Source: Argyresthia goedartella (Eukaryota > Arthropoda > Insecta > Lepidoptera > Argyresthiidae). Taken from it: 64,000 bases of DNA. Under the pieces are notes generated by a model, which was given only the letters and a program-made list of their open reading frames with translations, was not told where the DNA came from and did no database searches. Positions 50,401 to 62,400 of this stretch are shown piece after piece. The stretch lies in NCBI GenBank assembly GCA_949825045.1, contig OX463809.1, forward strand, positions 9,885,501 through 9,949,500, in the 5' to 3' direction. Within the stretch, counting starts at the first letter, position 1. The number at the start of each line of letters is the position of its first letter. The position numbers were made by a program, and so were the translations under genes.

Positions 50401-53400
50401 ACTTTCCAATTGGTCCCATTTAGGTCAGGTTCCTATGATGGGATTCCGGAGAAATCGAGGGAACACTTCAAATATTATAGACCTAGGCAGACCTAGAGAC
50501 ATTCTTTGCATTTCTCTCAGTAACTGATGCGTCTAGTCTCGGGAAGCATCCTTTTGTGAAATGGAACTGCTGTTGATGAAGGCTACAGATTGCCACCGGA
50601 ACTGCTCAATTCTTGGTTTTTAATGGGTTGCGATGCGCTTGCTTCAATGCTTGCTAATCATATAGGGTTTTACTGAAGTCGGTTCCTAAAGTTTTACTTT
50701 TTGTTTATAGAAATCAAATAAACCAGTGACGAAGATTTCTTAACGTTTTTCTAGCGATGATATTATAGGTTCATTAGATTTTGATTGTGATAAATAAAAT
50801 ATCAGTTTGAATAAAGATATGTTAATATTCAACCTTCATTTTGTTGTGTACCTTTTTGGTAACTATCAGCCTCGACTACAGTACTAGAAAAGTGCCATCT
50901 CAATCTGACGCGAACTGTACCTCCAAAGTATTGTAACAAATGTTTATTATTCTTTTATCCGCAGCAATCCATGTTCCCCTCCGGTTTCTACATCGTCTTC
51001 ATAGTGAAAGAGAAAGACGACGAATGCACGGGAGTAAGTGAGACGGCGATAGTCCGGGAGGCTGGTGGGCAAGGCTGGTGGGGGGAGGAGTATGTGCTGC
51101 GGGCGGGAGGGGGGAAAGACAGGGAGAAGAGTTTTCGGTGAGTCCGTAGATTTATATAAACAAAAAACATGCCATTTCACAGACGGTGTGACAAAGGCAC
51201 ACGAGGCATGATGCGTCCACGCACAACTTAATAATAGTTTTTTTAACGTCCTTGGATGAGTTATAGTGTGTTTTGAGAAAATGGTTCACCCAACACTCCT
51301 TTTGAGGCCACCCATCCAAATACCATCACAGCAAACACTTGCCTTTAGCACTGTAGTATTTTTTTTGTATTTTGTTACAGATTCCGAGTAATAGCAACAA
51401 TATCATACAAGGAGTATTTGATCGCTGCTTCAGTAGCTTTGGCACTTACAATATTGTTCTACATACTGGCAGTCATGCTAACCTACTGTCAGTGTCTCTG
51501 GAAAGGTGTGTATCTAGTCATAACATTGGTAAATTATAAACTAAAATACTGACTTCGTCACAAGTCACTCAATAGCCTGTGGCTTAGTTAGTAAAAAAGT
51601 TGTTACGTTCGATTAGGTTAGACTTTTTGATAAATAAATAATAATACCTTGGACACTATTTACACACATTGATCTAGCCCCAAAGTAGGATTCCCTGTAT
51701 CTTAGGTACTAGACAACGATACACGTACTTACATAGATAAATATAATACTTAGATAGACAAACAAACATGACTAGGGTACAAACATCCATTCTCATCAAA
51801 CAAATATTTGCCCCCACCGGGACTCGAACCCAGGACCCTTCATCGTAGGCAGGGTCACTGCCGACTCGGCCATTCGAATCGTCAAATTATTTTCGATTTT
51901 ATGATATGACGTCCTCTGTGGCAAAGCGGCCGCGGTTCTACCTCAAATGAGACGTCCCGGTTTCGATTCCCGGCAGGGCAGGAAATAAAAGCAATCCTCG
52001 CGTCTTTGATGTTTATTTGTTGGTCATGTCGCTGTTTCTGCTGCCCACAACATTCTAGTGTGGGGTCAGAGGCATTGTAAATGTCTCCACAGCTGCGGCG
52101 ATGGGCTAACCCCCTGTCACCCAAAATGGAGTATTCAATACTGACTAAAGTTGCGTACAACTCCTCCTCTGCCACCCCTAAAGGGATAAGGCATAACTAT
52201 ATGTAATAATAATAATAATACCTTGGACACTATTTACACACATTGATCTAGACCTAAACTAGGATTCCCTGTATCTTGGGTACTATACAACGATACACAT
52301 ACTTATATAGATAAATATTATACTTAAATAGATAAACAACCATGACTAGGGTACAAACAAATATTTGCCCCCACCGGAACTCGAACCCGGGACCCTTGGC
52401 TTCGTAGGCAGGGTCACTACCGACTCGACCATTCGGATCTTCTGATGTAGAGTATGTATAGGTATATTAATGTTAGGATTGTCTTTCAGAAGAGGTGTTG
52501 GTAGTAATCCCGCCGCTTCCGACAGCTGGCACTTCCACGTCAGGACTGGAGCAACCTGGGACCAGTGATCAGGACCTTTTGGCGAGTGAGTCGATAAGCA
52601 TACGAATAACGTGTCGTGGGTTTTTACAGGTGTTATGGTTTTCATCAGGTGCCGTATTGTCGGAATTAGATTCTTCGAGGGAGGCAGTTGCATGTCCGAA
52701 GGAAATACTTGGTACCCACAGCCCTTCACGTCCCCCCGGGTAGTGCTAAGGAGCAACAAGTAAACACTAAAATTTCCATGTTATCGAAAGAGAACCTGTC
52801 CAAATACAGTGTAATATTCTATAAAAACACGTGACCTTGGCGAAATAACCTAGATGTTAGACCGCCATTAATTAAGAAATGGATTGATAGAAGATTCTTC
52901 GACGTTTTTACTTTTCCTTTATTGAAACAGAAATCAATGATGTACATATGTATTAACTTTATATTTAGACATCAATGTTCATTCTCATGGAATACCCCAT
53001 ATATGAATAAATAAAATGAACTGACTAGGAGGAAAGGGGGTTACCACAACGTCTTATGTATTCAGTTTAGGAACCTAAAGTGATTCACAAAATTACCGCG
53101 ACAGTCTTAAAAAAGGCATGTAATGCGAATCGTAATGGAAATGATTGCCATGTGATGTTATTGTTTTGAACATTCTGTAGAATTACTAACAGCGCGTTCC
53201 GTATTAAGCTAACATCCACAGATATCTAGAGATAGGCCCTTGGCGCTAAGCTTGTATCGGAACCAGGGTCGCTGAAAACTAAGAACACGCATACATTTAC
53301 ACCACTGATACATCAATCCCTCCGCTTTTATTGGTCAGTGCAATGTCATGCACCTATCGTCCGAACACACCCACACTACCGCAGGTATACTAGCTAGTCG

Positions 53401-56400
53401 AGCTAGTGTTGGCACAATGCAAGGACAGCGTGTATCATCGATCGATTATAATTTATAGACACTGGTATAGACAGTCGTATACAATGCCGGGTTCTATTAA
53501 TAAAATAGTAAATTGTTTGTAAATACGACATATTTATACGACATACGACATAGGAGACCCCTTTGCCTCTCTTCTTTTTTTCAACAGAATCCTTACAGCT
53601 AGAAAGAGAGGCAAATAGGTTTCTGAAGGTAGAATAACTGTGAACTCTTTGGACCTGACTGAAAGCATCGGAATTTCCGATCAATACTTATAAACCCCAT
53701 TATCCTTCGTCGGGCGAGGTTTTAAACAAACTTAAAATCTAAACTGCCTGTTTGGCAATCATTGGAATAACTAACAATAAACTTACGTATTATGAGCAAT
53801 AAAATAACTATATTATTACATTAACTATATTAGTAATTGCGGAATGATAAAATCTATCGATTCAAAAACATAATTCTCCTATCACTATCCCCATCACTAT
53901 ATGTCGTCTCTGTGTGCGTGTAACAGTTCGCCTCCGTATCACGATGCATCTTTGCTTTCGTACTTAGATAAGTGTGAAATATTCATTGCGTGTTAGCTTG
54001 GCAATAAGTAGTGAAATTAAGATACAAAACAAGCAATGTATAGTAAACTTAGCGAGAACAACATGACATTGTCACTTTAATGTCAATTCGTGACTAATTT
54101 TCCGCGAATGATTTATTTTCGTAATAATGTTTATTTCTTGTGTTTTAAGAAGAAATAATAGTTGGAATGAGACTTACAAGTGATATGTGACACCGGCGTT
54201 CTTGGAGTTCACAATCTCGCTTCTATTTTTGCACGTGAGTATTGCACAGGTCGGCATTTTCGAAAAACAACGGAAATGATTCGTCACTGCGGTCGCCCGG
54301 TGACTACCGAGAATTTTTTATATCTAACCTGTCGGAGCTACATTTGTTCGCACGTGCCACGCCCCTCAACCTATCTCTCGAGATCTGTGCTAACATCACT
54401 AAAACTACTAGTCTTGTGTCGGTCATGTACGAAGAACGAATAGGAAACGTTACTGTGCAATGAACGAAAAGAAACGTTTCCCTACGCTAATCGGACATTC
54501 GGTCTATTAGGACTATTAGGACATCGCTCCGAGAGAGCGGGGCGGCGGGCGGGAGGTATTGAGCCATGCCGACTCGCTCTCGCACACACAGACACGGCAT
54601 TGACATCTTGACTAGAATGACAGCCCTAAGCCTGTTTAAGTATGAAGGGAAATCAAATATTATTTAACCTTTTTATTTCTGCTATGCATCAGACACATAT
54701 AATTGTATAAATATGTTAATATTATCAGGGTATAATATTCCTCAATTTTCTGCTCTGCACGAAAAGAAAGGTTAACCTAATAGCTCCATTTCTTATTATA
54801 TCCTACGTCATACATAATAGTACTAATAAAGCTGTTAGATCTTACTGGTACACTGACTGAAATGTCCTAGTACGGAGCGCTCTCTGATGACCGAGCAGGC
54901 ATATTTTTTTATTCATAAGATCCAACGTCCTAATAGTACTAATAGAGCTGTTAGAGCGTACTAGTACACTGACTGAAATGTACTAGTACGGAGCGCTCTC
55001 TCTGATGACCGAGCAGGCACAAGACTAAAAACTACAATCAAACTACTCACGCCCATGATGACATTCCGAATGCGAAATGGCGACATTCACAGACTAAACT
55101 TAAGTCCCAATCGGAACGATTTGCGGACGGCTCCTTCTTCGCTCCTGGGCTAGCCTCGGTGTACCAGCGTCGGCAGATACCCCTTGACCCATCGTTGCCA
55201 GAAGTGGTCGGCGAGCACCTGGCTTGCTCTCCACGCACGTCGGTCGTCCTGTCGGTAGGGACCCGTTGTCGGTAGGCCCGTTGATGACCGCAACAAAAAA
55301 TGGTTCGGGGTGAGTGCCTCTGGGTCGTGATGACTCACGCTGACATGGGTCAATGGTTAGGCGTTTACGCAGAACTCAACTTCGGTCAGTAAGTTCCTCA
55401 GCACTTCTTCTGGCGGCGCCTTCTCCCATAGGGTGATGTTCAGCGCAGTCTTCACAGGTGTGGCGATCACCACAGGGCACACCTTCAGCAGCACAGTTCG
55501 CTTGTCGAGGGCGGTCACTGTTGCCACCTATAGGACTGCTTCACTTCTGCTCGGTGGTCATGACTCTGTCTTCTGTTGCTGCGTGGCTTCTTCCCCTTGG
55601 CGAAGCGTGCAATGATGGGGGCGGCGGCACTCGCTCACGCCGCATGGTTTCGCTTTACTATTGCTGCGTAGGTGATTCCGTTCAATGCACTTGAAGCATA
55701 CATTCTTCATCTTAACGATGCCCCAACGCTCGTCCAGTCCCCGTGCCTTATAGGCCTGGCACCGCGGAAGGGTGTGGGCTTGCCTATAGCCTGGGCATGG
55801 TTCTACTTGATTTTCTTCGACGATGCTGTATACTGGGGTCAGTTTCACGCAGTGGTGGTGGTGTGACGCATCCACACGCGCGAACATGCCCTTTGCTAGC
55901 CTCTGGAGAAACTGGTCCACTGTTTCCCATCTTAGGTCCCTCTGGATTGTCGCGTTCCTATATCCATACGTTGCTAACAAAATGTCCTACTTATATACAA
56001 ATCTTAACGCAGTCTAACATGTAGCGGCGGTGCGCGCGTAGCGCATAGTGCGAGCGTAGCGCATAGTGCGAGCGGGACAGCGCTAGTGGATTGGAGCAGG
56101 ACGTCTCTTTTCCTCGCAGGTACGGCGTCTGTAACAACGTCATAGCAACCATTTAGAGCTATCATTGTCGCGCTACTGTAACTTGGAATGGCCTCATGCG
56201 ATACAATCGATTATGTTGCGACTCGTTACACGCTGTAGGTAATCTCTGACATCTAGAAATTTCAATGCAATCAAAGTCGATTATTTAAAAGAGCTTTTTT
56301 TGTTGCGATTATGATAGATCGAATTGTTAATTTGAAAGAGATTCCGATATCAATTCCTGGATGTCGCTCTTTAGGTCGTGGTATTAGATTTTCGGCAGGG

Positions 56401-59400
56401 TCGTAGTTTTTAAATTTTTTTTGAATCCATTGTAAATTTTCCCTCCGACAAGAGACGGAGCGGTCGGGCGAGGGCTCTTCCCTCACATGCATGTAGATGT
56501 CGTGTTTGTAAGGTGCGCTTGGTTTTTAATAGGTGTTGAAGAACTTGAAAGGTGTCGTAAGATTTGACAGGTGTCCTGGGATTTGACAGATGTCTTAGAT
56601 TTTGTCAGGTGCCTTAGATTTTGACAGGTGTCTTAGATTTTGACAGGTGCCTTAGATTTTGAAAGGCGTTAGATTTTGACAGGTGTCTTAGATTTTGACA
56701 GGTGCCTTAGATTTTGAAAGACGTTAGATTTTGACAGGTGTCTTAGATTTTGTGACAGGTGTCTTAAATTTTGACAGGTGTCTTAGATTTTGACAGGTGT
56801 CTTAGATTTTGACAGGTGCCTTAGATTTTGAAAGGCGTTAGATTTTGACAGGTGTCTTAGATGTTGACAGGTGCCTTAGATTTTGAAAGACGTTAGATTT
56901 TGACAGGTGTCTTAGATTTTGACAGGTGTCTTAAATTTTTAAAAGGTGTCTTAGATTTTGACAGGTGTCTTAGATTTTGGCCGGTGTCTAAGGTTTTGAA
57001 AGGTGTCGTAAGATTCGGCAGGTGTCTTAGATTTTGACAGGTGTTGTAAGATTTGGCAGGTGTCTTAGGTTTTGACAGGTGTCGTAAGATTTGGCAGGTG
57101 TCGTAGGTTTTGACAGGTGTCGTAAGATTTGACAGGTGTCTTAGGTTTTGACAGGCGTCCTGGTATTTGACAGTAGTCTTAGGCTTTGACAGGTTCCGTA
57201 AGATTTGACTGGTGTCATAGCTTTTGACAGGTATGTTATTTTTGACAGGCGCGGACGATGGCGCTTCTTTGCTCGACAGCCTCTCTGTGTCGGAGTCGGA
57301 GAGCGAGGGCATGCAAAAGCATGCAGTGAGCACACTTGCGCACATGTGCACCGCTAAGCAGAGCGTGCAGGCGCGGCGGTCGGACAGGTAAATTAACATT
57401 AACATTTTATATACATGCACATACATTGCTTCTGGCCTCACACTAGGATACCCTGTGCCGTGGGAACTAGAAACAGGGACATAAACATATAAACTACAAC
57501 ACCTAGGTTTTTTTTCATACTTCTATGATTATTGTCTTATTCTTATTTATCAGTAGACAAAATATATTTTAAGTTTGTTGTTTATCAAATTTCGACGAGA
57601 TTTATATATATTTTTATCGTTTTTTTTTGTTTTTGATACTATTAAACGAGCAATATGTCGTAAGCGAACTGTAACGATTTCGACGAAACATATGAAAGTG
57701 GTATCTGGGACAACGCGTTTATAAAGATTTCACGCCTTTGATCGTTGTGAGCTACATACAAGATCGGTAAGCCTCATCTCAATAAGCGATAGATAATGTA
57801 ATAATGAATGTTGGTAATTTCAGATATTTCTGGAGCGCGCTAACCCTGGCTGTGGTCTACTCGTTGCCCGTTGTACAACTACTGGTCACTTATCAAAATG
57901 TGAGTCGTATTTAAGTATTGATTGTGCGGGAGTCACATGAATTGCCTAAAATATGAAATATAAATAATAAAATAACCAACATAACAGTTGGATTCGCCTT
58001 TTTTACTTAATTTTAACATTAACATTAAAAAAGCTAGAGCGAAACAAATGCATAGACAAGAACGAAAAAAATAAAAGAGATGGAATGAAAATGTGCGAAT
58101 GACCTGTCATTAAAAAATAAATCAGCCGTCAACAGCAGATTAGCTAATTTTCAATTGATTTGCGTTTTAGAAACTCAAAGCTTCATAACAGATTGTTAAT
58201 TGTGACAAACTGTTGATTAATTCGTCAAATTAAAAGTGTACCGGAAACCGGGCGTAACACTGCTACACTATTATTTTCTTCTACCATAAAGCGGCAACCC
58301 TCTATCTCATGTTGGTCTAGTAACTAGACTCTAGTTAGTGATATATAGGGTATAGGTACATAGAGTGAGAAGTTGCAATGCAATGGCACCTAATATCAAA
58401 AGCTCAATGCAGATGGCGCTGGTGTAGTTGGACTATCTGTCAAAGTTGTCAAATTGTTATTTTTTCTGCATTAGTAATAGTGTTCCACTGCTGGGAAAAG
58501 GCCTCCCCCTCTTGAGTCCACACATCCCTGGTTTGAGCCATATCTATTCTATACCTTTGGCGATTGATTGAGTAGGTTCCTTTGATAGTATTTTGGTGCG
58601 AGGTGTTTTTCATCGGTAACAATTCATAGGGCAATTTAAAAACTTCTGAGCACCAGAATGGCCACTAGTCTATCAACCCGCACTGAGCCAGGGTGGTTGA
58701 CTGTGGCTCAAAATCACTCGAATTCCAATAAAGGTTTGTGCCCTTCGGGGAATTTCATGGGCTACATTTATTGGGACGAGTGAAGCGAGCTCCATGAGTA
58801 GGCCACAAGCCGGCGAATCGTTTGGTGTCATTTATGAAGAAACCATTAATTACACCTACAGGTTTGAGCTTTGACATACCTAGGGATTTAAGTTCAGTGT
58901 GTGTACGATCTTTGAAATCTTAATTTCTACATAAACTCAAAATAATAATAGATAAGATAATTTGTATGAAGTGCAATGATAATGAACTATTAACGCCATC
59001 TGTTGATACAAAGTAAAAAATCTCGCGAGCCTTTACAAAGCCCCGCTTTCAGCTAGTCCTTATCACAGTGTCTGTTTTCAGATGGTGTTCCAAACCGGAA
59101 ACCAGGACCTGTGTTACTACAACTTCCTGTGCGCACATCCTCTACTGGGGCTGAGTGACTTCAACCACGTGTTTTCCAACTTTGCCTACGTGGTGCTGGG
59201 GGCAGCTTTCATAACGCAAGTGAGACGACGCAAGCGCAAGGGAGATAGTGTGAGTACTATAGGCATACATTGCTTCTGGGCCTACACTAGGATATCGTGG
59301 GAACCAGGAACAGCGACGAGTGGGTACTTCAACCACGTTTCTCGAACTGCGTCTAACTTTGAATTTCCGGCTCGAAGGACCATATTGTAAGTCTATTTAA

Positions 59401-62400
59401 ATAGAAACGTGCAAGTCACGTACTGTCTTATTCACTATCTCAAATCGACCGAAACTTGTGTTATTGTGTCAGTTTTCCCATACATTCAACGTCAATTTCA
59501 CATAAATTGAATGCAGTTTCGATGCATTGAGATCGCTGTGGATTGCAGTTACAGTATATAGTGGCTGGTCCAGCAGTGTAAGTTATTCAACCAGTTTACT
59601 TCCTACTGGCCACCTGGTGATAACAATCAACTTTTTAAATTGATTACTTTCTGGGTCTGGACTGAAAACCAGCGTCACAGGCCTGCTTGTGACATCATGC
59701 CGAGTTTAAGCCCTTTTGGTGTCGCGGCACGTGCACATGGCAGTTAACCAGTCACAACTTATGTGGGCTCTTTTAAATGGTATTTTTTACTTCAATTGTT
59801 CAAAACATAATTTACGATTCGATTTATCTCTGCAGGAAGCTTCGTCAATTACTTGAGACTAAACTGAAACACTTGCTAAACTAAAATAAGATAAGTATAC
59901 AGCTAACGACTATAACTTAACTAAATAATCCCACCCTGGGACACTTCCCTACCAAAGGTCCCCATGACACTAGCGGCATTGCCCCGCTGCACTGCTAAGG
60001 AAATCCTCTGCATAAGGAATGCAGAAACAAGTCGCGTCCCATAGGAGAGAGCGCCCTCTCTCCCACGGAACCAAAATAAGGCCGCCTGGCCGCTTCCCAT
60101 CGGAGCGGGACAGACCGGGAGGCTCCAGCACGCACGGAATGTTGGCCGAGATCAGCGCCCTCCGGACAATGTCGTTTATAGCATGGTGCCGCGAAAACCT
60201 ACCGGCGCTCCTGAGGCAGTGGAGACCGTGACGGCCCAGACCGTCCACCCACGCGCCACACACACAATGATGCGGCTGGCAGATAGAGCAGCCCAAACGT
60301 AGAGCGACAGAGATGCGCAAAGTGTCATTGTCCAGGAGGGTTCCCAAAGGTGGAGAAGACAGTGCATGAAGCCACGCTCCTGAGTCCGGTTCTGTAACCG
60401 CCCGCATCCGCGCCAGTTCCGGCCCCACGCACCCAGCGATGAGCTCGTCGCGAGCCACCGTGCACATCGTCTCATCCCAGGCGCGCTGGCTACCCTTCTG
60501 CGCCGGGATATCGCTCACAGGACAACGAGCCCGCCATAGACTCTCCGCCTCCTCCGCGAAAGGGATCATGAAACTGTCACCTTGGTAATGAATGATGTTA
60601 GTGACAAGATCCACAACCCCATACGAAGTAGCCAAAAAGGCGGGAAGCTCAGTGTCCTGTAAGCGCCGAACACCTAAACCTCCATGACTAACAGGCAAGG
60701 CAGCCTGAACCCACTGCGACGAAGACGTCTCCACATTGAGGATGCACTCCAACAGGTCTTTCAAAACTGCGTCATACCGCGAAGTGGCCTCTTTGTGCAA
60801 CCAAATCGGGGCTGTCCTGATTGTATAGGTCAATCTTGCAAGAGAAAGACATCTTCTAAGTATTGTCAGCGCGACATGGGCGGACAAGCTTTTCAAATGT
60901 GGTTTAATTGCGGCCAGAATATTCATTTTTGTCCGAAGGACACCAGGAATTCCTTCGGGGAAAATTGGGGCACCCAGAAGCGTGAAATCGGCCCTTTCTA
61001 TATAGGTAACACCTGGGACAACTGAATTTATGTCATCGCTGATGTCGTGCGTCAGTTGAACGGAACAGGAGTATACCTCACACTTTTGGTTGTTCAGGCT
61101 AAGCCCCAACACACCTAATACCTGGATCAGTTTTCTGATGTCAGAAAGTACGACCTCGAGAGACCTACCGATCGTGCCATCATCTAAATACCAGACATTG
61201 AGCGGCGAACAGAGTGAGCCCACTACCTCACGAATGGCCAGACTAAACAGCAGCGGACCTAAGGGATCGCCCTGTTGGACCCCCACCCGTGATTGCACCA
61301 AGTTCCCACCGTAAAATAAATAGCTAGTGTCACTATAGCACTGATGCAGAAACGGGTACAAAATTGGACAACATGACTTCACACGATTCAGTAAAACGTC
61401 CCGCTCAACCGTGTTGAATGCATTTTTGACATCCACTTTAAATATGATGTCTTCAGTAGTATCCCTGCTCAAACTGAAAGATCTAGTAGCATGTATGGCA
61501 GCCTCACAACCCAATGGAATGCCAAACCCCAACTGCACTGGCTTCAACTCAGAAGCCAATTCGCTCCTCACTGCTTGACAGCCCAATTTCGCCACTAAAC
61601 GGCGAATCACGCTTCCGATAGCAATAGGCCGAATGCCGCCATCTTTTTTCTTCAATGCACAAAGAGCAGCCCCATAAAGAAATGGACACACCTCCTTATT
61701 AACCATGCCCTTTAACATATAATTGGCCAAATCGCACAGGGACTGCAAGAGAGCCACCCCACCATCCCCCGCCCCAACCGCAGTCAATTCCTTGAGGTGC
61801 TCTGGACGCAAACCATCCATGCCACCAGCTGAGCCGTTTTTGAATGAGCCTACAGCCTGCGCCACGTCACACACTTCCACAGACAAGGACTCTGATGAAA
61901 TGTCCGGCTCCGAGGGAAAGTCCAACGGGCGGCTGGGGGAGGGATGCTTGTCCCTCAAAGCAGATAAGGTCTCCTCATTGTCTGGCGCAACGGAGCAGTC
62001 CGACAATAGGACGCGAACCGCACCGCTCAAGTCACCATCATGAAGTTTTGCTTCGACCACTCTATTAAAGCATTCGCCGATTATACAAGGGAACACTCTC
62101 AGAGGACGAAACTGACTCGAGTGAGTCGACCCCACCCCCAGCTACTATGTTAATATTTTCCTTTACTTGCGCCGTGAGAGACCGACTCCGGTCAACCGAT
62201 GCTGGTACCCTTAGCGCCGAATATGAAAAAGTCAGCAATCATACCAATCAGACAAGCGATCATATTGCGAGCAGTTGTTCTAAATAATAGTAGGTTCGTT
62301 TTGCTTGAATTTATTCTCAACTTATTTATTGTGAACCATGACTGGAACATTGCGAGTATAGCATTAACTTTGTATTCAAGTGAAGCCAGATCATTATCTG

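Noticed and set aside
56893..57441. Minus-strand 182-codon open frame with repeated [10 protein letters not shown] units
   Set aside because: It is the antisense reading of the acceptor-type minisatellite plus exon 11; its openness follows from the repeat unit.
59252..59345. Apparent partial repeat of exon 13 (TACTTCAACCACG) after its donor
   Set aside because: The match is only about 15 bp and lies beside a SINE body fragment; it may be chance.
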